Below, in pieces: positions 53,005 to 63,642 of a stretch of 64,000 bases of DNA. The position numbers and the translations under genes are program-made. The notes beneath the pieces are model-generated. The model was not told the DNA's origin, made no database searches, and saw only the letters and a list, made by a program, of their open reading frames with translations. Within the stretch, counting starts at the first letter, position 1; every line of letters starts with the position of its first letter. The DNA comes from Ascarosepion bandense (taxonomy: Eukaryota > Mollusca > Cephalopoda > Sepiida > Sepiidae): assembly GCA_037127315.1 (NCBI GenBank), contig JBBBDQ010001922.1:1-64000 (forward strand). Direction: 5' to 3'.

Positions 53005-53195
53005 ATCTATCTCTTCTTCCTCCAGCTATGAGTTAAATTGCAGGATAGATTGTGTTCTATAGCTTTGGTCGGTAACCAGTCTACCGCAGAAAGCAATGGC
53101 AACCTACTGCGGGATAATCTTCTGCCCAGTCAGTCATGTCTTTTTCGAGACATGATCGCCCAAGCGTGTATCACGTATGGCACTTAACTGACTGA
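53005..53195 (+). mobile_element. SINE-1 3' body (part of composite)
   Basis: TCCAGCTATGAGTTAAATTG..GTCAGTCATGTCTTTTTCGA..CACGTATGGCACTTAACTGA. It mirrors 32517-32690. Confidence 0.75.
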
Positions 53196-53615
53196 CTGAT
53201 GTCATTCGGAATATGTACGGCTCTTCAATTTCAGTCCATCTAATAAATAAGACTTTTTAACTGACCTTGTGTCGCATCCGCCTTCGTGGGAAGTTGGTAA
53301 AAACCAGTGTTGACTGGTTCTGTTTTGGCCAGGTCACACTCGTTGTTTCATTTAAAGGTGTTTGAGGCGTTTTTTATCAGGTCCAGGCGGCCTTCTCTTT
53401 GGAAAGAAAGAGAGTGTTTGCTTGGACTTGCTTTGTTGAGTCTCTAGCATCTTTAGATGAAATAACTTTAAGCAAAAGAAGTTTTCCTTTCCTTTGTTCA
53501 TGTCACCCATAAAATATGTATATATATTTTCGTAATGTTTCCCGATTACAGTTCTGAAGAGTGGGGGGAACAAAACTGGTTAACGGACATTTATTTTTCT
53601 GGCTTAAATATTTGG
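53196..53615. other. Unique sequence, nothing recognised
   Basis: A 73-residue minus-strand frame at 53352-53573 has no known motif. Confidence 0.35.
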
Positions 53616-53795
53616 CATGACCAAGAGTAATAAAATTTCTTTTGTTTTTATCGCTATATCTATCTCTGTTCTTATCTATCTATCTATCTATCTGTCTGTC
53701 TGGCTTTCTTTCTATCTTTCTATTTATCTATCTATATATATATATATATATATATATATAGCGATAAAACAAACGAAATTTTATTACTTTTTTTT
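53616..53795. repeat. Hairpin with ATCT/(TA)n loop
   Basis: GTAATAAAATTTCTTTTGTT..TATCGCTATA (53626-53661) is mirrored by TATAGCGATAAAACAAACGA..TTTATTAC (53756-53790). The loop is an ATCT, CTGT and TA microsatellite. Confidence 0.7.
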
Positions 53796-54205
53796 TAATT
53801 ATGCACCAACTGCTTTATTAACGATTACATTACATCCATGTTACTAATTTTTCACCCGTTATAAAATCGATATCACTCGCGAGAAACACCTCTGCACACG
53901 ACCAGAAAATGCCTCCCCGTATGTGATACATGGCATGATTTATATCTTTGTCACTCTCCTGAGTACAAACGAGTGTGATTTTTATATAGCTGAGTTGGAA
54001 TCGAGATAATGCAACTTGTTTATTTCGGGTTTACCCGAATTCCTTTTTCCCTTTCCGTATAAAAGCGCTTAAAATGATGTTGGTCCGTTCATGTATTATT
54101 ATTGACAAGTGGACTCGTAACCGTCAAAAATGACGGCAAAACACTTATATCGATATGCCGTCTAAAATGACGGCAACATGTTGATGTACCTACAATTGAG
54201 TATCT
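53796..54205. other. Unique sequence
   Basis: AAAATGACGGCAAAACAC and AAAATGACGGCAACATG form a short local duplication at 54128 and 54162. Nothing else recognised. Confidence 0.4.
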
Positions 54206-54209
54206 TACA

Positions 54210-55047
54210 TCTATATGTATAAAAGGCAAGATGCTTGTGTGTGTCTGTCTGTATGTCCTTTATACAAATCTATAATTTTTATTCGATTCTCACAAAATTT
54301 CACACAAATATTCTTTAGGCTTCCGGTCAGGTCATAGGTTACTTATTTTTCTACACCCCGCCCTCATTTTGGAAATCGATACGCCGATATACGATCAGGT
54401 CTGATTAAGATCAGGATTTCAGCCCTTTTATCGTGGTTCTTACTGCAGAAACTATAGTTTTTAGTCTCAAACCTTAGTAGATCTTCTCAGACGACTTATT
54501 TTCCTTGATATTTTATCGAATCTGATCGAAAACCGATATTCAGCCATCAATATGGATCATTTTCTTCCAATTTTACTCCCGATGGGTACGATAAGTTTTC
54601 ATGGACTTACTTAGGTTAGTTTATCCTTGGATTACTTATTTGACTTCGATATTGGATATCTATAGGATCTGATCAAATCAGGTTTTTAGCCCTTATATTC
54701 TTTTTTTTTTCTTTTTATTTTCTTGGGTTTTGCTCTAAGTAGGTATAATTGTAGTTTTTAGTCTCAGCCATGATACCATTTACTCAGAGGACTTATTTTG
54801 CCTTCAAAATTCAGTTTACGACGGAAAACTTATTTGATATCGATACCAGAAATCAAAGTTTGACTTATATCCATTCATTTTGACTTATATCCAATCCTTT
54901 TTCTTTCAATCTACGGTTTCGCTTTGACTGGAAACAACTATTGCTTTTTGGTCTTTCGTGCCAATGTCCAAAGAGTCTGAGCTTCAGAACCATGGATTAG
55001 TTTGAAAGCTTTCATTACCCCCAAGCAACGCCGGGCTATACTGCTAA
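54210..55047 (+). mobile_element. Helitron, alternative 5' module
   Basis: Starts A|TCTATATGTATAAAAGGCAA and GATGCTTGTGTGTGTCTG, then a long 5' part (GGACTTACTTAGG, TATCTATAGG) not seen in the other copies. It then joins the usual 3' module (TTTGCTCTAAGTAGGTATAA, GAAACAACTATTGC) and ends with hairpin CCCAAGCAACGCCGGG, CTAA|T. It shows the family has two kinds of 5' half. Confidence 0.75.
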
Positions 55048-55089
55048 TTAGAAACAAAAAAAAGAAAATACTCCCCCGAACGTGAAAGG

Positions 55090-55094
<5 letters not shown>

Positions 55095-55155
<61 letters not shown>
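55095..55155. repeat. (TA)n(TG)n microsatellite
   Basis: About 45 bases of TA then about 16 of TG. Confidence 0.95.
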
Positions 55156-55202
55156 TACGGAAAAACCCGAAGGTTAACGAAATGGTTCCAACAACCGACA
55201 TA

Positions 55203-55321
55203 TTGAAATTATTTGTTTAAACATTACTGTTAATTTAAATATACTGTTTGATTAGAAACAAACTATCTACTCAAAATACGAGTATCAATTAAAAATAATG
55301 TTCAAACAAATAATTTCATAT
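55203..55321. mobile_element. Compact inverted-end element
   Basis: TGAAATTATTTGTTTAAACA is mirrored by TGTTCAAACAAATAATTTCA. The internal ATACGAGTATCAATT is shared with the arms of 34754-35434. Confidence 0.65.
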
Positions 55322-55436
55322 ATCTCGCGTGGTCTTATGTAACGTCCCAAGCTGCAGTGCGATTTCCACTTCCAGCACGCACGCATATGTACGCCGTTGC
55401 AAACAAAATAGACCACTACCACTATTGTTCATCCGC

Positions 55437-55642
55437 GAACTATTTAATACACTTAATATAATTGTCATATTTGATAATGGCTGATGGAAGCCGAAAGCTC
55501 AGGAAAGATTAATAAAAAACATGTATCAATATTGTGATTTTCTTTCTTTCAACGATAATGCTATTAAGCTTATCAGACGATACAAAAAGAATTTACATAA
55601 AATAGACAAATCTTTTCTGTGTTATTTAATGAAACATGCATT
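55437..55642 (+). mobile_element. PLE leader and ORF start, truncated at (TA)n
   Basis: A hammerhead-like core at 55481 is followed by a frame SFNDNAIKLIRRYKKNLHK and IDKSFLCYLMKHALI that runs into (TA)n. It parallels the PLE starts at 4138 and 14680 but is a different family. Confidence 0.45.
55481..55498 (+). ncRNA. Hammerhead-like core, minimal stem II
   Basis: CTGATGG, AAGCC, GAAAGC. Stem II would be only two or three pairs. It is weak on its own; position relative to the PLE start supports it. Confidence 0.25.
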
Positions 55643-55643
55643 A

Positions 55644-55674
<31 letters not shown>

Positions 55675-55675
<1 letters not shown>

Positions 55676-55844
55676 ATTTAGGCAGCAAATTTTCTTTTAA
55701 ACATTTTAGATTAAATAAATTGCAAACGCTATGTTTGCTTATTTTTAATAAAATCCGTTCAATCACAAGGATAATCTTTCGCGTATTACAATCAAAAGAT
55801 GTCAAAATTGAGCGGTAACGTTGACAGATGTTATTTTCATTCAT
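55675..55844 (-). pseudogene. PLE N-terminal start, truncated after LLPKYT
   Basis: Minus-strand frame from MNENNICQRYRSILTSFD, then IERILLKISKHSVCNLFN and LKCLKENLLPKYTH, running into (CA)n/(TA)n. The 'hydrophobic-C-L-x-x-N-L-L-P-K-Y' end is also where the 4138 (LENYLLPRYT) and 14680 (LENYLLP) copies stop. I read it as the N-terminal region of a PLE protein. Confidence 0.6.
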
Positions 55845-55860
55845 TTCTTAAGGTACCCAA

Positions 55861-55892
55861 GTATTTCAACCTCTTTCCAGGGTCATCTTCAG
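55861..55892 (-). ncRNA. Hammerhead-like core in PLE leader
   Basis: Minus strand CTGAAGA, T, GACC, CTGGAAAGA, GGTT, GAAATAC. Stem II GACC/GGTT includes one G-U pair. It lies just upstream of the PLE start, as at 14638 and 4303. Confidence 0.4.
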
Positions 55893-56096
55893 GGGTGTGA
55901 GTTATGGTAACAAATGTAACCGGAAAACTGTGTTGCTAAAAATTACTGTACATTTTTTCCTGCTTCAAATATAACGGTTGACAAATTGCTAGCGTTAATT
56001 AGAACGTGAAAATTATTTTCCAAAAATGAATTTTTTTTTATATGTTGTAATGTGATGGTGATGCACGTGTTAAAGCATAAAAAAAAACTTTTCTTT

Positions 56097-56300
56097 TTAC
56101 AAACGTTTTAGAACATTACTACAGTATTCATAGATGATACTATTAATTGACGGCTCAAGTATTTTAATGAATATTGCCTCAAGAATCTGTAGTTTGCTTT
56201 TGTTGTTTTCTTTGTGTAGGATAGTTGTATTATTGATCATTATTTTTTTATATTGTGAATGTAAACAGGAATGTTTATTAAAAATAAACAAACATAATGT
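56097..56300 (-). pseudogene. PLE C-terminus (GIY-YIG endonuclease end)
   Basis: Minus-strand frame MFIFNKHSCLH..TTILHKENNKSKLQILEAI, then FIKILEPSIN and NVLKRL stop. 'LQILEA.I..L.P..N' matches the C-terminus at 14213-14452. Its start lies close to (TA)n at 56324. With 55675-55892 it forms C-terminus, pLTR, hammerhead-like core, N-terminus. Confidence 0.65.
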
Positions 56301-56320
56301 TTGGTATTTTTAAATTTAAC

Positions 56321-56361
<41 letters not shown>

Positions 56362-56363
<2 letters not shown>

Positions 56364-57190
56364 TTCACTACTCGATGACATAATTATTATAAAAAAATAG
56401 AATAAGACACCGTTAAGGAAAAACATGCGACATGAGCTTTCCTAACTGGTAGTTAAGCTTAATAACTGGTAGTAAAGAGCATGAAATGAGCCGACGCTGA
56501 CTCGCTATTGTCTCTCTTTTTATGGGCGTGACAGGAGGGATATATAACGGTCTTTTTTATGGGATGGACGTGAAATGTTTTACTTCTCATGTAATATCTG
56601 ATGTTTTTTTTAAGCTGACCGGTCAAGTGCCAACAAGTTCTAACTTTCTTGCATTCTGTCAGAAAAAGTTCATTGAGTTCTTTATTCTAAGTTTTACTGT
56701 TTTTATAATGTATCGTCCCTGATCAAGTTCATTTTATTTACACTAAAGCTTGAATAGTTTCCAATTCTTACAGTATTTCTGTAAAGATCTTAATCTATCA
56801 AAATCCCTACCAGCAATATCTGGCGGACGCTTCTGGGTATCAAATAACAGCAACACATCATTTTAGTAATCCAAATATCTACAAAAGATAAATATTTCTT
56901 CAAACTTTTTGGTAAAATGTCTTCATCAGTCTTCCTTTGTCCTTGAAGAAAAAACACGAAACTTAATAAAAAGCTTTATATCTTTGTTAATTTTGATAAG
57001 AAACGAACCAATGTGTAAATACATTTTCATAGCAAAAGACCAACAATACATTTTAAGACCAAGCTTCCAATGCCTCTAAGACCAAGCGACTTGTAAATTC
57101 CAATGCGTCTAAGACCAAGCTGCTATTTGTCAATCATCACAGGCAACCTCTCCTGCCTCCCATAAGCATGGACTAAGCGAGTCTCCCTGA
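56362..57190. other. Unique sequence
   Basis: Apart from the degraded core at 56899, and the duplication ACCAAGCTTCCAATGCCTCT / ACCAAGCTGCTATTTG near 57060-57130, nothing is recognised. Confidence 0.35.
56899..56929 (-). ncRNA. Hammerhead-like core, degraded
   Basis: Minus strand CTGATGAAGACATTTTACCA followed by AAAAGTTTGAAG. It looks like a core with stem II GACATTTT..AAAATGTC and GAAAC before decay. Confidence 0.3.
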
Positions 57191-57194
57191 GAGC

Positions 57195-57965
57195 AATACA
57201 CTGCGCCTCCTTCGGCCTTACCCTCTCTTCCGATCTCCAGTGGAACTACTACATTGAGTCAATAGCTATATTCACTGCTAGGAAGGTTGGGTCACTGTGT
57301 CGGGCCAGGATGTTTTACCTGCCTGAATCCATCGTGCATGGAGTACTGCTGGCATATGTGGTCAGGCGACCCTGCGTTCATCTCAGTGTTCATGACAGGC
57401 TCCAAAGGAGAATCAGTAATGTGATAGGTACCCACTTGGCGGCTCAACTCCAGCCACTTCCCCACCGACGGGATGTGGCTTCCCTTGGTCTGTTCTATTA
57501 TTCATGGCTTCAGCTCCAACGAATTTAAGTCACTGGTGCCTCTGCAACAGGTGTTTACTCGTGCAACCAGACTGGCAGCTGGGTCTCACCCATTCACTGT
57601 TAGATTAACCAAATGCAGACGACAATTTTACTTCATCAGCTTCTTTTCTCGCACTTTCCGCCTGTGGAACTCGCTTCCATATTCTTGCTTTCCTGACAGC
57701 TACAACCTCCAGGAATTTAAATGCAATGTCAAGACTCATCCCTTAACCACTTGACTCTAGTTCTTTCTTCACTACCCTGTATATCCATTTCCTTTCTCTC
57801 CACCTTCGCAATTGTCATCACACCTGTATTCTCATCCTTCTCTTGCTCCTTTTTAACTGGCTTCGTCTTTCTCTTCACTCTCTTTTATCTAATCTTTTTT
57901 ACTCTTATGTACCCCACTGCACATCAGTGGCGTTACCGCCTTGCTCGGGGTGATACGATTTTAAA
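57195..57965 (+). pseudogene. LINE-A reverse transcriptase C-terminal third and 3' UTR
   Basis: This is the longest LINE-A copy here. Frames in order: LGLTLSSDLQWNYYIESIA (RT connection), GSLCRARMFYLPESI, then in another frame MEYCWHMWSGDPAF, then HDRLQRRISNVIGTHLAAQL, LPHRRDVASLGLFYYSW, and after a further shift GFSSNEFKSLVP, RATRLAAGSHPFTVRL, FISFFSRTFRLWNSLPYSCF, YNLQEFKCNVKTH, stop at about 57752. These are standard CR1/L2/Jockey-like motifs. Three frameshifts inactivate it. The 3' UTR ends CTTGCTCGGGGTGATACGAT and A7. Confidence 0.88.
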
Positions 57966-60085
57966 AAAAGATCTCTAAAATATATATCTAGACATACGTT
58001 TGCCATAAAAATAAAGAATTATGCAAAAAAATATGTAGGTGAAGCCATTAAACTTCGTACAAAATGTTTAGATTTCGGCATGAAATAACCCATAGAAGTG
58101 TTGATATGCCGCTAAACAAAAACAACTAACCAACAATCTTCTCTCTCACTTACTCTTTTTACCCCCACCCACTCTTGCGTACTCGGGGTTTGCCGCTTTG
58201 CTTGCGGTGAAAGGGCGAAAGAATTTATTTACCCAGCCCCCTCACCCTCACACCCGGGCGAGTCGTGGCACAAGGTCGGTTTTTAATATACGCTTTGACC
58301 GCCGGTCAAAATTTACTCACCCCTCGCATACGGATACTGAGCTTGCCTTAGCCGGTCGTACCGACCCCCCCCACCACCACCACACTCACGAAAGAAAAAA
58401 GTACAATGGAATCGGTGTATGCGACCCCGTCGTCAGCGACCACCTGCTATTAACAACCGTTTTTCGATGCACGGACGATTTGCTAATGTTAATTAACTCC
58501 CAGAAAGCGACCTCTTCCAAAACGAGACCACCGACCAACATGAAAGAATAAAAATCAATGGTCAAGCGATCACTTTAACAAAAATTCATTTTTGCAGTAC
58601 AGTCTTAACTTCTAAATTAGGAGAATTTAAGTTAGGAATCTTTTTTCATTTTTCTTTAATCTAAGCCAGAAACACTTTCTCTTTATTTTCTCATTGTTGT
58701 GAAGTCAAATTTTTATAGTTTGTTAAACTGGCGGTGGTCAAACGGCGGCTGCCTTGTATTTACATGTACTTATTACATTTGACAAGTTCAAGAGATTTGT
58801 CGGTTTCTGTACCAACTTGGATAAATTTGGGCGTAGGGGGGAAATCACATCTATGTGAAATTTAAATTTTCAATATTTATCTCTTTCATTATCTTTATTT
58901 ATTTTCAACCGTTTTACTCTCTCTCTCTTTCCCCTGATCGTTGTCATTTTTTTCTTGTATGTTTGTTTATTTTTCCATATATTATTGCAGATTCTCTTTT
59001 ACTATCACTCACTTCTAAGAAAAAATTGAAAGCTTTGGTTCATGAAGACCAAGAAAATGATGGACCAAATAAATAAGTGCCAACATCAATTTAAATCGAG
59101 GTGGTCACATTACAAAAAAAAAAACTAAAAAAAAAAAAACACATCACACAAACTGTAATAACTGGGTTTTTTTCAGCCTACACCAGTATGAATAAATAAT
59201 TTTCATTTCTTTTGTTAAACGTTGTAAATACGTTTGTAATGTTAAGAGAGAATTATGCTGAATAATTTTTTTTCAGAGTTAGACCATCATATGTTCTCAT
59301 TTATTTATTACCAGATTACATGGGAAAATATCTACACTCTGGAGAGTGAAATATACGATCGTGGGGAGGATAGGTCACGAGTCTTTAGTGAGCAACCACC
59401 TGCCGTATGCGACCAGTTTTTGATTGCAGTAGGATTGGTCGCATACAACAGGTTCCACTGAATATGAAATCATGTCGTTGCTCTCAGAACTTCCGATAAG
59501 ACAAGGAACATGAGAATATTTTCATGAAACCTATCAATAGCATCGAAAATGAAACCTACATAATCTATGGAATAATGAAATTCCTCGATTTTCGGAACTT
59601 CTGATTATAACGTTTCTTTTGCTTCCAATTTCGTCTGCTATGGAACTGACAGATTTTCCCAGCGGATCCAATCAAGATCTTAGCTTCCGTTTTCTTTCCC
59701 TGCTTTGCTAGTCTCGTCCATCAACACTTCTGTTGATGTTCTACTCTGCCGTATCTCTGAAACGGCCTTGTTATGGCTAGGCTGATAGCTGCAGACATTG
59801 TGTCTGCTGAAATGTAGGTGCTGAACAACCTGAGTCTCTTGGTCTTCGAACAAAAAAACAAAGTCTGTGATAAACGAGGAACTCTGGAGACACTGGTGGC
59901 AAAATAGATTTTAAGAAAAATATTGAAGCAGGAAAGAGAGAGAGTGACAATTTCCTGGTGCTTTCCATAGTGTGAAATTAGATTTCAACCAATCTTTTGA
60001 GTTACTGTCTTGTTTTGTCTTGTCGGCAAAGAACCCCACTGGCAGGCTTTTAAGAAAGAACAGACGGAGATTATAAAAATACACA
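57966..60085. other. Mostly unique; C-rich CpG-containing part at 58140-58460
   Basis: 58140-58215 resembles a very decayed LINE-A end (ACTCGGGGTTTGCCGCTTTG). 58216-58460 is C-rich with several CpGs; a 117-residue frame (58198-58551) runs across it, rich in His, Pro, Thr and Arg, with no motif recognised. A short GTATGCGACC..AGCGACCACCTGC pattern recurs at 59390 (AGCAACCACCTGCCGTATGC). Otherwise nothing is seen. Confidence 0.35.
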
Positions 60086-60087
60086 GA

Positions 60088-60814
60088 TCTAAACTTATTT
60101 ATAAATGGAACTTTGTCTGTGTGAGTGTGCGTGTCTGTGTGTATGTGTGTCCGTTACCTATAGACCCTGAAACGGCTGAACTGATTTGCTTGAAAATTTA
60201 CACTGTTGTACTATAAGCGTCTGCGAGTGTTCTTAGCTCGGTTTTGTGTCGAAGAACCCCCTATAAATATCGAAAATCGATAATCGAAAAAATCGGGTTA
60301 TAGAAGGAGTGGTCCGATTTTAATCAAATTTGATACACTCATAGACAAAGACATAAGAAACGATATTCAGAAGTTTCAGTGTTGCAGTTCTTACAATAAT
60401 GCAGAAAATCGATAATATATATATAAAAGGCAAGATGTTTGCGTGTGTGTCTGTTTATCTGCCTGTATTTCTGTATTTTTTTCAGCCCTTTTATTTTAGT
60501 TTTTGCTTCGAGTTTGGCTCTAAGTAGGTATAATTGTAGTTCTTAGTCTCAGCCATGATATCATTTACTCAGAGGACTTATTTAGCCTTCAAAATTCAGT
60601 TTACGACGAAAAAAAACTTATGATATCGATACCAGGAAATCAAAATTTGACTTACATCCATTCATTTTTCTTTCAGTCTGCGGTTTCGCTTTAACTGGAA
60701 ACAACTATTGATTTTTAGTCTTTCGTGCCAACGTCCAAAGAGTCTGAGCTCCAGGACCATGTATTAGTTTTAAAGCTTCCATTACACCCGGGCAACACCG
60801 AGCTATACTGCTAG
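60088..60814 (+). mobile_element. Helitron, long form, both ends
   Basis: Starts A|TCTAAACTTATTTATAAATG, with a short (TA)n and AAAAGGCAAGATGTTTGCGT in the middle. It ends with the hairpin CCCGGGCAACACCGAG and CTAG|T at 60811. It gives a good full-length reference for the family (727 bp). Confidence 0.85.
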
Positions 60815-60852
<38 letters not shown>

Positions 60853-60859
60853 ACCAGTT

Positions 60860-60983
60860 GCGATTGGTAAATTGTCGCAATTTTATTATTTCAAATATTC
60901 TTTAGGCTGAGTCTGAGCTCCAAGACCATGGATTATTTTTAAAGCTTCCATTACACCCGAGCAACGCCGGGCTATACTGCTAG
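60860..60983 (+). mobile_element. Helitron 3' end (solo)
   Basis: GCGATTGGTAAATTGTCGCA, GGCTGAGTCTGAGCTCCAAG, hairpin CCCGAGCAACGCCGGG, CTAG|T at 60980. Same arrangement as 4940-5069 behind a complete 3' end. Confidence 0.7.
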
Positions 60984-60989
60984 TGATGT

Positions 60990-61350
60990 ATATTTCAATA
61001 GTTCTTTCGGTCAAGCATAGTAGTGTTTGTTTTCGTTTTCACACAGTTTTAGCTGAGACCCGCATTACCCAAGGAATATCAAAAGCAAATAAGAACGGAG
61101 AAAAAATTGCATATATGTTAGTTAGTGCTCTCTGGCAAGCGGGTAGATAAGTGTATCATACGGCCACGATAACTCGCAATACAAATAGATGGCCTGTGAC
61201 ACTCATTATTAATTTACGATAAGTCTTACGATAAATATCGATGTTTATTTATTTTAGCTTTTCTGCGAGACCACGTTGGTTGCTAACATCTACACTACAG
61301 TAGGCTTCAATTAATATTTAAATGACAATAATGAAAAGTGTATCGACCAA
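60990..61350. other. Unique sequence, nothing recognised
   Basis: No gene or known repeat seen. Confidence 0.4.
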
Positions 61351-61352
61351 AA

Positions 61353-62930
61353 TCTATATCTATAAAAGAGACGAGGGTGGACGTTGTGTAAGTATTTGTT
61401 TGTTTGATAGATTCGACTTAGCGTCTGCATTTTGTGGTCTAGCTCAACAGGAGTTGCGCTCAGAAGTCGATCAAAATTTTAGAACGCTGACGACACCTTG
61501 AAATATTTCAGAAAGCCAAAATTAAGGATAGAAAAATATATATTATCACCCCACAAAGTCAGGGATTAGTTTATGTATTGATTATAATATAGAATCGATC
61601 ACCCCAACTTTATATTATCTATATATGTTGCTTTTCCGACCCTAATCCAATAGAGACATTCTACATTGTTATCTATAAAACTATAAAAGTGACGAGGGTG
61701 GACGTTGCGTAAGTATTTGTTTGATAGATTCAACTTAGCGTCTGCATTTTGCGGTCTAGCTCGACGGGAGTTGCGCTCAGATGTGGATCAAAATTTTAGA
61801 ACGCTGACGACACCTTGAAATTTCTCAGAAAGCCAAAATTAAGGGTAGAAAATATGTATTATCCCTCAAAGTCAGGGATCAGTTTATGTATTGATTATAA
61901 TATAGAATCGATCACCCAACTTTATACATGTACTGCCCCTCCCCCTCCAACCCTAATCCAACAGAGACATTCAGCATTGTTATCTATTTCTATAAAAGTG
62001 ACGAGGGTGGACGTTGAGTATTTGCTATGCAAATTCATCATATGTTTTTTTTATTTTTATTTTTCCTTAAACTACTTCTTCTATGTGCTCTGTCCCTTCC
62101 AGGACGTAGGCGATCATCGCTTTCCACGTCTCCCTATCCCTGATGGCTCTTAGCACGCCTTCTTCTGTTACACCATGCAACCCTCGTTCCAATCATCCAC
62201 CTGATTAGGTCCTTCATATATGTTATCCTTTGCTTTCCCCTGTCTCTTTTCCCCTCTATCTGGCCTGTTAGTATCACGTTCTCCAAGCCTTCCTTCCTCA
62301 CTGCATGTCCCAGGAACTTCAGCTGTCTCTTCCTGATGCTCACTATTAATTTCCTTTTTGTTTCCATCATTTCTAGGACATCATCATTGCTCACATGCTC
62401 GATCCATGATATTCGCAGCATCCTTCTGTAGAACCACATTTCAGTTGCTTCAAATTTTTCCTTCATCTTTGATGATATTGTCCAGCATTCACTGCCATAT
62501 TGAAAAACTGACAACACATAGCAATCCAATATTCTCTTCTTTGTTTCTAGCGAAATTGTCCTGTTTCTTAATCCTTTGGTCAACTTCTGGAATTCTTCCT
62601 TCGCCATGCCTATTCGCCTTCGGATCTCTGTGTCACACTTTCCGTCTTCTGTTATAACACTTCCCAAGGGATTTAAATTTTTGTACCTGCTTGATTTTAG
62701 TATCCCTGACCTGTATTTGGCATACTGGGCTGACCTTTTTACTGATGATCATGCATTCGGTTTTCTTGCAATTTTTTTTTTTTTGTAGTCCTTTCTTATC
62801 ACTCTCTTCAGCTACCTTCTGTAGGAGGTCTTGTAGTTTCCTTTCTGTGTCTGCTATCAGCACTGTATCATCTGCGTACCTTAGGCTGTTTAAATTGTGG
62901 CCCCAGAGTGAAACCGGGCTAAAATGCTAG
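61353..62930 (+). mobile_element. Second Helitron family with repeated 5' module and nested LINE-B
   Basis: Starts A|TCTATATCTATAAAAGAGAC and GAGGGTGGACGTTG. The 5' module of about 310 bp is present twice (61353 and about 61670) and begins a third time (about 61988). Each full unit includes a GATCAGTTT-type hairpin (61553, 61867). The 3' end is GAGTGAAACCGGGCTAAAAT, GCTAG|T at 62930. LINE-B lies inside at 62069-62890. Confidence 0.6.
62069..62890 (-). pseudogene. LINE-B (RTE-like) reverse transcriptase, palm to C-terminus
   Basis: The minus strand begins NSLRYADDTVLIADTERKLQ with the catalytic YADD box at 62878-62867. It continues QKVAEESDKKGLQ, KTECMIISKK, KFKSLG, a frameshift near 62660, then SVITEDGKCDTEIRRRIGMA, LDCYVLSVFQYGSECWTIS, FYRRMLRISWIEHVSNDDV, RQLKFLGHAVRKEGLEN, LTGQIEGKRDRGKQRITY, LIRWM. 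The tail is GCACATAGAAGAAGTAGT. The fingers and the endonuclease are missing through 5' truncation. A frameshift near the C-terminus (GTRVAWCNRRRR) adds to the damage. Confidence 0.9.
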
Positions 62931-62934
62931 TTAT

Positions 62935-63100
62935 GGATAAGTGTAACATTAAGATTCAAACTCGTAAAAGGAAATAATATTTATACATAATCTTTTTATT
63001 AAAGTCATTTTTATTGGATATTCCTACTTAAGTAGACGCACCATTTATTTTAAACAGTATTTATTTAAACATCTGTCTATATTTCTGTAATGAGCTGTTG
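62935..63100. other. AT-rich sequence
   Basis: Nothing recognised. Confidence 0.4.
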
Positions 63101-63204
63101 TAACTATTTGCACTATTTACATAGTTCGGATTGTTGTCAACACATTTATATGCTCCGAGTTGATTTACGTTGGAATTTCGAAGATAGTTCAGTGGATAAA
63201 AACG

Positions 63205-63415
63205 TATGTTTTTTTCAATTGGAGTAGATAGACTGAACTATCGCCCGGTTCACACTCCACCCACGTCTATTGAACAGGTGTAGAGGCTCATCCCTTGTTC
63301 CCTGTTTAGGATGTGGTTTCTGGCTTTCTCTTTTCCAATCTTTTCACTCTTACGTAGCCCCCTGCACACCAGTGGCCTTACCGCCTTGCACGGGGTGATA
63401 TGATTTAAAAAAAAA
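63205..63415 (+). mobile_element. LINE-A 3' end inserted in the cassette
   Basis: GTAGATAGACTGAACTATCG, CCCTGTTTAGGATGTGGTTT and TTGCACGGGGTGATATGATT followed by an A-run of about 11. It is the same subtype as the array at 2612-3190, but single. Confidence 0.8.
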
Positions 63416-63609
63416 AAAGAAATCCAAAAAGTGACTTGAGCCAAGGAGTTGCGAGTTCAATACCTGGTCACATCAGTAAACAAGTTGAGTTACTAAAAGG
63501 AGTTAACTCAAATTGAGATATCGAGAAAAGGCATGATACGTCGAACTAAAATTAATCGATGTCAGTGGAGTAAATAAAGATTTCAGATTGAAATTTCAAT
63601 GTATATCAC

Positions 63610-63642
63610 CTGAAGAAGGCTGGAGTATACAACATCCGAAAC
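63610..63642 (+). ncRNA. Hammerhead-like core
   Basis: CTGAAGA, A, GGCT, GGAGTATACAAC loop, ATCC, GAAAC, GTC. Stem II is weakened compared with 27076. Confidence 0.35.

Noticed and set aside
53540..53570. Hammerhead-like string TTCTGAAGAGTGG
   Set aside because: Neither strand has a paired stem II followed by GAAA at the right spacing.
58198..58551. 117-residue open frame in C-rich DNA
   Set aside because: Composition-driven (His, Pro, Thr), begins in a decayed LINE-A end, and no family is recognised.
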